Assembly: GCA_024196135.1 (NCBI GenBank) | Contig: JAMQCK010000024.1 | Span: forward strand, 1-64,000 | Source: Pleurotus ostreatus/Saccharomyces cerevisiae fusant | Taxonomy: Eukaryota > Opisthokonta | Reading direction: 5' to 3' | DNA: 64,000 bases | Shown: positions 1 through 10,387 of the stretch, piece by piece | Position numbering within the stretch: the stretch's first letter is position 1 | Layout: the number at the start of each line of letters is the position of its first letter | Notes under the pieces: model-generated | The model's database searches: none | Seen by the model: only the letters and a program-made list of their open reading frames with translations | What the model was told of the DNA's origin: nothing | Translations under genes and position numbers: made by a program

Positions 1-110
1 CCTCTCCCCTCCTACCCCTCCCTCCCCTCCTACCCCTCCCTCCCCTCCTACCCCTCTCCCCTCCTACCCCTCCCTCCCCTCCTACCCCTCCCCTCCTCCC
101 TCCCCTTTCC
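1..110. repeat. Pyrimidine-rich tandem satellite
   Basis: Near-perfect tandem copies of a C/T unit of about 16-18 bases (core CCTACCCCTCCCTCCCCT) fill the left edge of the window. The stretch from 110 to 220 stays C/T-rich but is no longer regular. No reading frame here looks like a gene. Confidence 0.85.
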
Positions 111-220
111 CATCTCTCCCTCGCACCTCCTCCCACCTCCCCTCGTCCCCCTCTCCCACCTCCTCTACCCCCTTCCTCCCCTCACCCTCCTCCCACCTCC
201 CCACCTTCCCCTCCCCCACA

Positions 221-312
221 CCCCCATTCGCTCGCAGTTTTCTCCCTCTCCCCCCGTTCGCTCGCGGCTTTTCTCCCTCTCCCCCCGTTCGCTCGCGGCT
301 TTTCTCCCTCTC
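221..312. repeat. 30-31 bp tandem repeat, three copies
   Basis: Three consecutive units of 30, 31 and 31 bases share the core GTTCGCTCGCGGC followed by TTTTCTCCCTCTC. The first copy differs at three or four positions (ATTCGCTCGCAG). Function unknown. Confidence 0.85.
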
Positions 313-334
313 CTTCTCCTCGCGCGCGCTACGG

Positions 335-420
335 GGCGGGTGTGGGGGGAGAGGAAGAGGCGGGTGTGGGGGAGAGGAAGAGGCGGGTGTGGGGGGAGAG
401 GAAGAGGCGGGTGTGGGGGT
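335..420. repeat. G-rich 24-bp tandem repeat
   Basis: About three and a half copies of GGCGGGTGTGGGG followed by GGAGAGGAAGA. The strand bias flips from C-rich (left of 320) to G-rich here, so the two satellites face each other. Confidence 0.8.
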
Positions 421-446
421 TAGGGCTAGGGTTGGCCTTACCCTAA
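415..446. repeat. Telomere-like TTAGGG / CCCTAA stretch
   Basis: GGGTTAGGG and CTAGGG lie next to each other and are followed after a short GGCC by TTACCCTAA in the opposite orientation. TTAGGG is the usual fungal telomere unit. Only about three units are present and they are inverted, so this is an interstitial or subtelomeric motif and not a chromosome end. Confidence 0.5.
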
Positions 447-1105
447 GAGGAAGGGAGGGAGGGGAGGGAAGGGAAGAAGAGAAAGGGGGGAGGGGTGTGG
501 GAGATGAAGGCTCACGAAGAAGAGAAAGGAGATGAAGTCGCGAAGAGGCGGGGATGCGTGGGAGGGGGGATGCGTGCGCGGGAGAGGGGCGCTGGGAGGG
601 AGGGGGATGCTAAACTCGTGCGCGCCCACTCGTCACTTTCTCCCAACTTGCGCGCTGCTCGCTGGTCTGCGACACTTGCGCGCTGCCTTCTCGCACGCTC
701 CCTCGCCCATCCCACTCTCTCTCCCACCTCCCACTTTCTCCCCCCCTCTCCTCCCCCCTCCCGTTCATCCGCCACTCCCCCTCCGCGCCCTCCCCCCTCC
801 CCTCCATCCGCCACTTTCCCCGACCTCGCGCGCGCTCGCTGCTCGGGGGCGCGACGGACCGGGGGCGGGGGCGTGGAGGGGCTGCTCGGAGAGGGGGGCG
901 CGGGGGGTTGGGTGGAGGAGGGGGCGCGGGGAACGGGCGATGAAGTGAAGGGCGCTTGGACGGCTTAGATTCGAAGAGAAGCGCGAAAGAGCATCGCTTG
1001 TCGAGCTTCAGAGAACATTGCTTGTCGAGCTTCCTGCCCCACCCCCCCTCTCCCCGGTGTTCACCCTCACTAGAGATCACCCTCGCTCGAAACCACCCTC
1101 GAGGA
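447..1105. other. GC-skewed low-complexity DNA without a gene
   Basis: Runs of GGGAGG/CCCTCC and CGCG continue through this stretch. Overlapping open frames exist on both strands only because the composition lacks stop codons. I see no splice pattern, domain or RNA gene. Confidence 0.6.
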
Positions 1106-1281
1106 GTACAATATACACATCCGATGCGTACAACATACACATCCGATGCGTACAATATACACATCCGATGCGTACAACATACACATCCGATGCGTACAAT
1201 ATACACATCCGATGCGTACAACATACACATTCGACGAGTACAGGATACACATCCAATGCGTACAACATACACATCTCTCAA
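1106..1281. repeat. 22-bp minisatellite with 44-bp alternation
   Basis: Eight adjacent 22-base units begin at 1106, 1128, 1150, 1172, 1194, 1216, 1238 and 1260. The consensus starts GTACAAYATACACATCC. Position 7 alternates T, C, T, C, T, C through the first six copies, giving a 44-base higher-order period. Copies 6 and 7 carry substitutions and copy 8 breaks off. There are no spacers, so it is not a CRISPR array. It ends exactly where homology to the zinc-finger gene begins. Confidence 0.9.
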
Positions 1282-1395
1282 CTGAAGTCTGGAGAAGGGC
1301 CGCCAACCCTCTTCTACCACGAGGAAGTCCCATACCTGGACGCCTCTGACCTCGACGAGATCTTGGGAACGCAGACGGCATCTCCACCGCTCTAG
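1275..1395 (+). pseudogene. Broken copy of the zinc-finger gene 3' end
   Basis: The frame LKSGEGPPTLFYHEEV, then PYLDASDLDEIL, repeats LQSGEGPPTLVYREEV, then QYLDTSDLDEIL from the C-terminal part of the zinc-finger gene at 7627-8879, in opposite orientation and at roughly 90% base identity by eye. The copy begins abruptly after the 22-bp repeat. After GATCTTGG it jumps to sequence that in the right-hand copy lies over 300 bases downstream, so it is truncated at its start and internally deleted. It ends at a new in-frame TAG near 1395 and cannot make the parent protein. Confidence 0.75.
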
Positions 1396-2323
1396 AACCT
1401 CTATGCATCTCTCTTGCCTCAATTCAGACCTACCACCACTTCATTGATTGTTTTGTACCAGTCTTCCTATACATTTCTAAACTGCAATACATACACGATT
1501 TACTGCATACTCCAGTGGGGGAAAGACACCATCCCAACCGAGTTGAGCGGACTGATATCTTCGGGCTGATGCTGAGCACCGCCATCAAAACCTCGTTTCC
1601 CGAGCTCATATGCCGCGCCAAGTTCGCTCGTACTCCGCAGTCGTCTTTCGAGCTGTTCGTCGACTCGTCAGCTCAATGGGTGTACGACCTGGACCATACA
1701 GCATCCAAATCCTGGCGAGGCTTGAGTCAAGCGCTTCGACGTGCGCTCGTTCTGTCCACAACTTCGAGTAGACCTCTATCGCGCGCAGTCCCGCACTCAA
1801 AGACATCGGACTTCAAATTCTTTGCTGTTCGTCGGATGATGGGATCAGACTGAAACAAAGATATAGATTTTGTACTAGTACATATACGTGTTCAGCAATG
1901 GGGACGAAGAGACCTGGAGCGCGAGCCCATTCGAGTCGGAGAGGAGAAAATAACCAAGGCAAGGAGCGTGGAAAAGGTCAGGTATAGATACATGAGCTGG
2001 GAGGTATACTTATCGGCCATTAGTCGTCAGGCATAGGTATCGGTCATTAGTCGTCAAAGTCGGTATGTAGAGCAAGTAGTTGACGAGCTACAGCAGGAGG
2101 TAGTAGACGAGCTACAGCAGGAGTAAGAGGAAAATCGGAGGAAAGGGTCGTTAAAGTCGTAAGGTGTTCTAGAGTAAGAAAGAGAGGAGATGGAGTCGAG
2201 GAAGAGAAGAGATGGAGTTGAGGAGGTTCTAGAGCAGGGAGGAGAAGACATGGAGTCGATGAAGAGATTCAGAGAAGAAGCGCAGTTGAGCCTCGCCTAC
2301 TGCCTCCGCGACCACGAGTTAAA
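1275..2323 (+). repeat. Left arm of large inverted duplication
   Basis: This roughly 1.05-kb stretch matches the reverse complement of 6575-7838 almost end to end, with scattered substitutions and small indels (about 85-90% identical by eye). Shared blocks include AGCACCGCCATCAAAACCTC (1576-1595), GACTCAAGCGCTTCGACG, and the inner end GAGCCTCGCCTACTG. Apart from the zinc-finger fragment, the arm has no recognisable coding content. The inner end overlaps the last codons and stop of the coiled-coil gene at 2297-4521. Confidence 0.9.
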
Positions 2324-4521
2324 GACGCCGGAGAGGTCTTGGGCGTTGAGGTTGGGCGCCCAGACGTTCAGAGTGAGGTTGTTGGTGGCGGGAGGCTGGT
2401 CTGCCTGGTTCGCGGGAGGCTGCTCTGCCTGGTTCGCGGCGGTCCACCGCGCGGCGAAGGCTGGCTGCGAGTCCTGGTAGGCTGGCTGCGAGTCCTGGTA
2501 GGCAGGCGCGTGAAGTTGAACAGCGGACGTCGAAGCCTGCGGCGCGTGGACGAGTTGCACCTGCTGCGCGTCGGGCTGCTGAGGCGGGTACGCCCAGCGC
2601 TGCTGCTCGTGATACTGGTGCTGGCGCGCATGCGCCAGCTCCTGCTCATACGCCTGCCGCTGCTGCTCATACGCCTGCTTCTGCTGCTCATACGCCTGCC
2701 GCTGCTGCTCATACGCCTGCCGCCACTCCTGCTCGCACGTCCGGTGCTCCCGCGCCAGCGCCTCCTGCTGCGCCGCGAGCGCCCGCTCCTGCCGCTCGCA
2801 CGCCTGCCGCCGCCCCGCCAGCGCCTGCTGCTCCGCCAGCGTCGCCTGCCTTGCGCGCGCCATCGCCTCCGCGAGCTCGCGCTTCCGCGCCGCGAGCGCC
2901 GCCGCCGCCGCGCGCTGCTGCTCGAGCGCCGTGCGCGCCATGTTGTACGCGGCCGCGATCTGCGCGCCGCGGCAGTGCAGCATCTCCTCGCGCGCGGCCA
3001 ACTCGTGCGCGTGCGCGGCGCGGGTGGCGGCCATGTGCTGTTGGAAGGCCGCGATCATCTGCTGCTTCCAGACCGCGAAGTCGGCCGGGGAAAGCGGGGG
3101 CGCGGGGTGTCCCTCCTGGTCGAAGTCGGGACCTTGGGTGAGGCGGGCGACTTGCTCAAGATTCGGCGCTTGGACTGCGGTGGAGCGGGGAGAGCGCGCG
3201 AAGAAGCGGGGGACCCGGAGGATGGTCGTGGCTGCTTGACCTGGAACAGGGGGTACCTGAGCAGAAGTCGAGGGCGCCAGAGGCGGAGGGAGGCGATGCT
3301 GCGAGAAGGTCGGGCTGCCGAGCTCGGCCTTCGTGCTCGAAAAGGATACTTCCTCTGCGACTGCCGCGAGTGGACGGGCGGGCTGAGGCGCACCACCCTG
3401 CGCCTGCGTAGACGCACCACCGCTCGCCACAGACGCCTTCTGCGCATTCCTCCTCGCCACCGCCGCCGCCGGCACACACCCCACCCCCGGTGGCGCCGCA
3501 ATCAACCGCGCCTGCCCCACCGACCCCTTCACCACCCCCCTTGATACCTCCACGCCGCGCGGGACGCCGAGCTCGGGCGGCACGTCCACCTGCCGCGGCA
3601 CGCCGACCTCGCGCGGTACCTCGACGCCGCGCGCGGCGCGGGTTGTGCCGCCGAGGGGTTTGGCGCGGGTTGTGCCGCCGAGGGGCTTGGAGATGCGGAT
3701 GGGGAGGAGGTTGGCGGTGCTGGACCGGGCAATGAGGTTTCGAGAGGAGGGGGGCTTGCTATTGCTCGTGGGCTTGGTTGAGGACTTTGACGTGGGCTTG
3801 CTCGTACTCGCCCTTGCGACAAATGGGGCGTTGATGTTGGTGTCGGGAGCGTTGACGGGCCCCAACATCCCTCGCAGGACCTCAGCCGCGATCGCCCGCC
3901 GCTCCTCGCGCGTCATCGCGCTGCCGTCCAAGTTTGTGTTACCGGTCAGCCGCGGGCGGTCGTCCTCCTCCATCTCCGTATCCGAGCCGTTGTCTTCGAT
4001 TTCGGTGGCGTCGCCGTCGTCGTGCGCCGCAAATCCTGCGCCGTCGTCTTGCGCCGCAAAACCTGGGCCGGCGCCATCTGCTGCGGCTGGATTGTGTCCA
4101 GCCGTCGACGGACCCGCACCCCCATCCCTGCGCGATCTGGGCGGGAGGTGGGCGTTGGTCTGCGCGCTGTGGTGCGCGTTGGCCGGAGCACGGCGGTGCC
4201 GACCGGGAATCGGTTTGGGGGTCTGGATGGGTGCGTCAGCCGATGCTCCAATCTACGTACCACGCTCAAAGCGAAGACATGCCACGAAATACTCACCGTG
4301 GACCTGTCCTGCTCCATCCCCGCATTCCCATTCCCCGCATTCCCTCCTCCACTCGATTCTACGCCCAAAACCTCCTCCTCCACCGCATTCGCCGCCGCCT
4401 CGGCTTCTGCCGCTCTCTGTGCCTCCACCGCCTTCTCCGCCTTCCTCGCCTTCGCCGCCCTGTCGAGCTCCTCGAAGTCCTCGATGCTCGTGCAGGAGAA
4501 CTGGCGGCTGAGGTGGTCCAT
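2297..4521 (-). CDS. Glutamine-rich coiled-coil protein, unrecognised
   Basis: Two exons: 4521-4297 and 4222-2297, joined by a GTGAGT...CCATCCAG intron. This gives 716 residues with both exons in phase 0. The N-terminus (MDHLSRQFSCTSIEDFEEL) leads into an Ala/Glu/Lys helix, then an acidic stretch (DTEMEEDD). A long low-complexity Pro/Val/Arg section follows, then an extended coiled coil rich in Gln, Ala, Arg and Glu. Inside the coil, a 21-base DNA repeat at about 2650-2715 encodes four copies of AYEQQRQ-like heptads. I recognise no catalytic domain and no transposase. The gene is the only one between the two arms of the inverted duplication, and its last eight codons plus stop (FNSWSRRQ) are supplied by the left arm. 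It could be a lineage-specific protein or a gag-like domesticated element; I cannot tell. Confidence 0.55.
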
Positions 4522-6574
4522 GGGTGGTGATTTTGGTGGGTTTGTTGGGGTTGGGGTGAGGAGGTTGAGTTTGTGGTTGGGTGGACTGGACTTGGGTGGA
4601 TTGGACTTGGGTGAATTAGACTTGGGTAGGTCAGACGCGCCGGAGAAATCGAGTCGAGACGGTTAGACAGTAAGCTTGGGGGTTAGACGGTGTCGGGAAG
4701 GTAAGTGTTGAGACGGTTGGAGATGTTCTGCGAGATGACGAAGTCAGATAGGCGATGCGCGTTGACGAGCAGAGGAGCACGCACAGTCGAGTCGCTGTGA
4801 ACTTATCAGTCCGAGAGCACTGTGGAATGCTGAGAGCACTGTTAAATGCTGGAGAGCATAATCATACCTGCGAGCCCTTTTATAGCGGGCTCTTCCATGG
4901 ACAAAGCGCGTTGTGCGCTGGGACCAGCGTGCAAGTGCGTGCGCAATTGTGAGGGTTTCTGGCCATCATGCAAGCGCTTGCGTCGTGATATCCCCGCGCG
5001 CTGGCCATCGCACGCCGCTTCAATCGTTCCGACTATCTTACACAGCCTCGACGATGATATCCGGCGCTTTATCGTCCGATGCGAGTGCTGCTGTCGTCGT
5101 GTCCGAGCGCGTACGCCGCACGTCGTGCGCTTTAGCCGAGCGCTGTGACCGTGTTCTTGTTGTGCTATCCGAGGCTGTGACGCCGGCAAAAGCGCAGTAG
5201 CCATGACGACGCGTCTATACGATGTCCTTCCGGGGTTAGATGAGGAGCGTGCGTTTTTGTTATGGCCGGACGAGACTCGGGGACGATATCACGGGATCCA
5301 GGTACGCCTGTAGCATTAAGGTGATATACGCAGATGAAAGAGAGCGACACGGATAGAGCGCGACAAAAGGGAGGTGGGCGTGGCAAAGGCATCGCGCGCG
5401 GCCCACGTCGGGTCGAGCCTGGTGTGCGGTGGCCCCCAAAGTGATGAGCAATGATCAAGAACCACCGTGCTCAGGAGAAAGACCGCCGTGCTATAGGGCA
5501 AGATCGCCGGGCCATAGGGCGATCGACGGCTATCGAACTGAACAACAGAGCTCGGAGGGCTTCAGCGCTGCACAGCCGCGCCCGGTGGCAAGACCGTGCA
5601 GATAGTACCGTTCCACGGAGGTCCAAGCTTGTCGAATGGACCACCGACCAGCCGGCTGTGCGCATACGGATAGGCCGGACATGCCTGATGGCGGAGAACA
5701 AAGGGCGAATTCGATATCGCGGCCCACGTGGACCCTGCAACGTGCTCCGATCCACGTGCTTAGCTAGCTCGTGGTCAGCGAACGCGTGGTCGACCTCATC
5801 TATCCTGCCTTCACCCCCTCATCCTCCCCCGCCCCGCCGGTCATCCTTCCTCTCTCGCTCCGCTCCTCCTCTCGTCGCTCGAATTAGAGGACTTTGTTGT
5901 CTGGTCTCGAAATCTGCTCCTTCGAAGTCTCTCAAGCCTGCGCCCTCGATCGAGCTGCGTCCGGTTCTTCACTACAGCTGCTCTTACTTCCAACAATCAG
6001 AACGAATCGAACAATAAACACCCTTGGTCTCTGAGCTTGGGAGGGAGTTGTTCTCTGCGCTGGGGAGAGGATTGTACCCTGCTTGGGGCATTTTAACCCC
6101 GCACTACTTCGGACTGGACAAATTTGTGGCTGCTCTCCTTTGGCCACAGTTGCGCTCTCCTTTGGTCGCAACTGCGCTCTGCACGAATTGGTCGATATTG
6201 CACCCTGCACTTTTTTCAGAAGAGCTCGTGTGCGCATTCCTTCGAACGCGTTATAGGCCTTCGAAAGCGTCATAGGAGTATGCCGTCGATGGAGCGCATC
6301 TCCTTTTTCCGCCCCTCTATCGTTCCGTGTCCCTCTATCGTGCTGTGTCCCCCGTCCCTCGTGTTCCGCACCTATCCGGACCTCACCCTCCTCCGTCGTG
6401 TCTATGTACTTACCCTCTTCCGTCGTGTTTATTCTCTCACCTCGCTCAAGCGCACCTTGCGTCGACCTCGTGCAAGTACACCTTGCGTCAGCCTTGTCCA
6501 TTTCCGCACGTTTCTCGTCCCCCCTTCCCCCGACGATCGCCCCGTCTTCCCTCCCGCCAGATCGCCCCATCTCC
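4522..6574. other. Spacer inside the inverted duplication
   Basis: About 2 kb upstream of the coiled-coil gene. It holds CG-rich stretches, short imperfect repeats (CCGTCGTGT motifs near 6390-6440) and several open frames on both strands, none with a domain, splice pattern or convincing start. I see no confident gene here. Confidence 0.5.
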
Positions 6575-7838
6575 CTTCAACTCGTGGTCGCGGAGACAGT
6601 AGGCGAGGCTCAACTCCGCTTCTTCTCTGAATCTCTTCCTAGACTCCATCTTTTCCCTTTGTTACTCTAGAACACCTTACGACTCTAACGACCCTCTCCT
6701 CCAATTTTTCTCCCACTCTCGCTGTAGCTCGTCTGCTACCTACTTTACGACTTTCATGACTAATGACCGATACCTGTCTTCCCAATTCGTGTATCCATAC
6801 CTGACCTTTTCCACGTTCCTTGCATTGGTTGTTTTCTCTTCTCCGACTCGAATGGGCTCGCGCTCCGAATCTCTTCATCCCGATTGCTCAAGTAGTAGAA
6901 AATCTATATCTTTGTTTCGATTCATCCCAACATCCGACGAACAGCAAGGAAGTCTGAAGATCTGAAGTCCGATCGATGTCTTTGAGTGCGGGACTGCGCG
7001 CGATAGAGGTCTGCTTGAAGTTGTGGAAATACCGAGCGCACGTCGAAGCGCTTGACTCAAGCCTCGCCAAGGTTTGGATGCTGCATGGTCCAGATCGTAC
7101 ACTCAGCAAGCTGACGAGTCAACGAACAGCTCGAAAGAGGACTTCGGAGTACGAGCGAACCTGGCGCGGCATGTGAGCTCGGGAAACGAGGTTTTGATGG
7201 CGGTGCTCAGCATCAGCCCGAAGATATCGACCAGCTCAACTCGGTTGGGATCGTGTCTTTCCCCCACTGGAGCATGCAGAAAATCGTGTATATTTATTGC
7301 AGTCTAGGCATGCATAGGAAAACCGGTACAAAACAATGACAACGTGGTGGTGGGTCTGAGATGAGGCAGGACAAATGCATAGAGTTTCTAGAGCGGTGGA
7401 GACGTCGTCTGCGTTCGTGAGACTGAATGTAAAGGCTGGGAGTCATGCGCGGGAGGGATTACAGGCAATTAGCGGGCGAGGTAAGGTAACCCTCAAGTAA
7501 GGAAACGGAGTACAGGAAGCGGACAAGAGGCAAGTAGGACAAGGAGACGGATCAGGATAGGAAATATAGAGCATAAACAATAACGCGAGACCCGCCGATG
7601 ATCGGTAGGGGCGCAGACAATCTGGACTATATCATCGTGTGGGTAACATTATTGTGGTCGCTGGCGGTAGCACATTCGACTATATACTCGAAGGGATTGT
7701 CCATCGCGCATGGATCTTGCTGTTGCGAGTCGAAGGCGTTGGACGCCAAGATCTCATCGAGGTCAGAGGTGTCCAAGTATTGGACTTCCTCGCGGTAGAC
7801 GAGGGTTGGCGGCCCTTCTCCAGACTGCAGTTGATAGC
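6575..7838 (-). repeat. Right arm of large inverted duplication
   Basis: Reverse-complement partner of 1275-2323. Homology is continuous from 6575 to about 7425. It then stops for about 315 bases, and resumes at about 7745-7838 inside the last part of the zinc-finger gene. The extra 315 bases are present only on this side and contain the gene's true 3' end, so the left arm probably suffered a deletion. Confidence 0.88.
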
Positions 7839-8879
7839 GGAGTCTGCCACCCACGAACAGGTCCGACCAAGCGGGCGAGAGGGCCACCTGTCGCGCCGCC
7901 AGGTTGTGGAATTCCACCGAGATATGGGTCGACGCGAAGTATTCCTGAAGCTGCTGCATGGGCGCGTATTGCTCCTGCGTGGCGTCGGAGCGCGGAGACA
8001 AAGAGCTCGTCGGCTGCCCGTGCCACTCTTCTGCCATGCCCGGATCTGGCTCGAGGTCAGGTCTTTCGGAAACCTGTTCCAGTTGCGAAGGGAAGGCCCT
8101 AATCTGACCGCCACTGATCGTGCCGAGCTCAATCGACGGACGAGAGGAGACGAAGGGATTATAAAGCGCGAATGTGCTGTCGTTTAAGACGTCTGCTGGG
8201 AATGAGAGAGGCGAAAGAGCACGGCGAATCTCATTGGCGGTCGTCCCTGAGAAGTCGGCGGGGAGAGTAGATTCTTCGAGTGGGACGCGGTAGCGCCTGG
8301 AGATGGCCAAGTAGAATGAGCGTCGTACGGTGGCGACGGGGTGGTGAAGTCACCCGAGGGCGTCGGGGAAGGCGTCGAGTGAGCCGATGTTGGGCGACAA
8401 GGCGGATTCGGACACTCCTGATGGTACGAGGTGGCAATAGGGGCAACCGACGCACGATGTTGAGTATATCCGGACGCGGCACTCATTCTGGAGGGGTATG
8501 GAGACCCCCGGGTGTTGGCGTCGATGGATGTTCCTGAGATGCGATCGCGGTCCAGCGAGTCGTCGAGGGTAGAGAAGAGGCCTTCGAAGGGAGGAATGGG
8601 TGGAGTGATGGTTGGGATAAAGTACGTCGCAAGCGATGCGCCCGAGCCGGTTTGCGAAGGTCCAGGCGTTTCAGGAACATGGTGAAGCGACGGAGCCACC
8701 TGCATCGTGGACTTCACCGAGTCAAAGGCTCTCCGGTTGGAAGTTCTCCACCCATGCTTGACTCGAAAGTGTCTATACAAGTTGCCGCGAGTGGGATACG
8801 ACTTCTGACACCTCTCTCCGCCTTTGAAGAGATGACACCTGAACCGTCTACTACAGCTTCGTGAGCCCGGCGTGTTCAT
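7627..8879 (-). CDS. C2H2-type zinc-finger protein
   Basis: The start chosen is ATG at 8879 (MNTPGSRSC). A single C2H2-like finger lies at about residues 16-41: C-x7-C, then a 12-residue loop, then H-x4-H (CHLFKGGERCQKSYP, GNLYRHFRVKH). A Ser/Thr/Pro-rich region follows. The frame changes near 8280-8365, so at least one intron is needed. A GTGACT donor near 8362 joined to an acceptor near 8285 would restore the frame, but I could not fix the exact sites. The second part runs to the stop at 7627 and is acidic at the C-terminus (DTSDLDEIL), as in transcription activators. Its 3' end is duplicated at 1275-1395. Probably a fungal transcription factor; target unknown. Confidence 0.65.
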
Positions 8880-9860
8880 CACAATGGAACGAAGTACGCA
8901 CCCAGACGCTGCTTGCGACGCCCTCGGCATTGGAAAGTCGACGAGGTTTCTTCGATAGCGGACAGAAGGCTGTGTCCAGTATAATAGCCTTGGAATCCGA
9001 AAGCGAAAAACGAGGTCAATGGACAAGCGACGCGAGGGTAGCGCTTTTTGGGGAGAGAATGAGGGATGAGGACGACCGTGGCGAGGCCCACTATATAGTT
9101 CCTCAACATTACGTTACCTTCGCTCTCTCAGCTTATGTCGCGGGCATCGACAACTGCGCATAATAGTCCCCTCTCGGAGGTATTAATGGCGTGGACATCG
9201 TCCGGCGAACCAGACATACGCAGGACTGTGAGAATGCGGCGGCGTCGCCGAAGAAGCGAGATGAACGGGACATTTCACACGCCGCCGGCGGAAGTCTCTT
9301 TGAGTCCTCGTCGCTTGTGATAAAGGATCTCATACCCAGCGCAGGCCTCATCGCCAACTTCGGACGTAAGGCGGCGTCTCCTGGACAAAACACTTTCGGC
9401 GAACACAAGGGCAGTGTGAAGGTCCGGAAGTCTTGTGATACCTCGACGCCCCTTCCCCTTCGCTTGAATGGAATGATCGGAGCTTTGAGAGCTCTAGACG
9501 CAACGGGGGCGACGATGCGGTCTCCAGGTTGGAGGCGGCAGGAGACAAGGAACTCTTTGATGGCCGAGCCACGAGCGCGCGACACGTGCTCTCTGTTCAA
9601 ATGGGGAACAGTGGACTAGGTTCGAATCCCCGCCCTCGTGCATGAGGGATAGCTTCTCCAGCTCACCGGATCACACTTCGCGCTCCCTTGACTCGACTAA
9701 GGGAACAACACGATTAGGAAATTGAGACGTGTCTGAAATATGCCAAACGTTCATAATCTAATCTATGTAAAGGCGCAATCTACGAGCGTGCAAGATCCAG
9801 GGCGGCGACAATATTTACGAGACGATAATCAGGCGCAGGTGGTAGGAGATAGCGTGCCAG
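8880..9860. other. Region without a recognised gene
   Basis: Upstream DNA of the zinc-finger gene, with a TATATAG on the minus strand near 9091-9098, about 210 bases before its ATG. Open frames at 9133-9600 on both strands show no domain. A weak tRNA-like pattern near 9560-9635 (A-box-like TGGCCGAGC, B-box GGTTCGAATCC) does not fold as a tRNA. Confidence 0.5.
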
Positions 9861-10110
9861 TCATGGAGGAATGTGGCGCAGAGCCTCAGATTCTAGTAGG
9901 CGCTTATGGTATTCTCGGGACGACATGAAGTTCGGCGCATTATTGGTTGGGTCATTGAGGTAGTGCGCGATCTCGTCGAAGTTAGCGTAGCGCGCTTGAA
10001 AGTGCTCTCCGGAGTCTAGATGACAGTGCGAGTCGAAAACTGGGAGCAGCTGCGAGTTGGGAGCCGAATGCGCCGATCGCTCATATGGGGCTTGTTCAGA
10101 GTCGCCAGAC
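9861..10110 (-). pseudogene. Orphan 3' coding fragment, unrecognised
   Basis: Read from about 10110 down to the TGA at 9861, the minus strand gives about 80 codons of ordinary-looking protein (for example LPVFDSHCHLDSGEHFQARY and EYHKRLLESEALRHIPP). A possible acceptor, CCCCTCAG, precedes it. No start codon fits, and 15 bases further upstream the sequence changes into the inverted-repeat element at 10126. It looks like the last exon of a gene cut off by that insertion. The family is not recognised. Confidence 0.35.
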
Positions 10111-10304
10111 TGAGGGGTGAATAGGAGGACCCCTGATAATAGGTGGAGAGCTCAGTACCCACTTTTGGACATTTTGGGCGGTTTTGGACCCCCTAGGTCG
10201 GAAAAAATGACGGACATTTGGGCCAAATCGTGGAGGTTCTCCCACCCCAATTTCGGACAAAAGGGCATCTGTCAGGCGAGGGTCAGACGCCAACGTCGGA
10301 CATT

Positions 10305-10387
10305 TGGCGCAGCGGTTCGGTCCTCTGGCTTTGAGATCTACACTCTACCGGTGGGGACTTGTTGTTCGAACCCTGCCATTGCCTTTT
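10305..10387 (+). repeat. tRNA-derived SINE-like promoter
   Basis: TGGCGCAGCGG at 10305-10315 is a full match to the Pol III A box. GTTCGAACC at 10364-10372 matches the B box, 59 bases on, and TTTTT at 10383-10387 could terminate transcription. Acceptor and T stems do not pair, so this is not a working tRNA. This combination is typical of a SINE head. Confidence 0.5.

Noticed and set aside
1106..1281. Regular 22-bp repeats as a CRISPR array
   Set aside because: Units are directly adjacent without spacers, and the surrounding genome is eukaryotic.
610..1422. Minus-strand frame of 270 codons over satellite and 22-bp repeat
   Set aside because: Open only because repeats lack stops; the repeat translates to CVCCTHRMCILYASD-like monotony.
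2339..3544. Plus-strand frame of 401 codons rich in Arg and Leu
   Set aside because: Mirror of the GC-rich coiled-coil gene on the other strand, with no domain.
1275..7838. Arms read as terminal inverted repeats of a DNA transposon
   Set aside because: Arms extend into a host gene's coding end, no transposase is encoded, and no target duplication is seen.
9133..9600. Minus-strand frame of 155 codons
   Set aside because: No domain, weak composition, and an equally long frame on the plus strand.
9560..9635. Possible tRNA on the plus strand
   Set aside because: A-box-like and B-box motifs occur, but acceptor and T stems do not pair and no anticodon arm forms.
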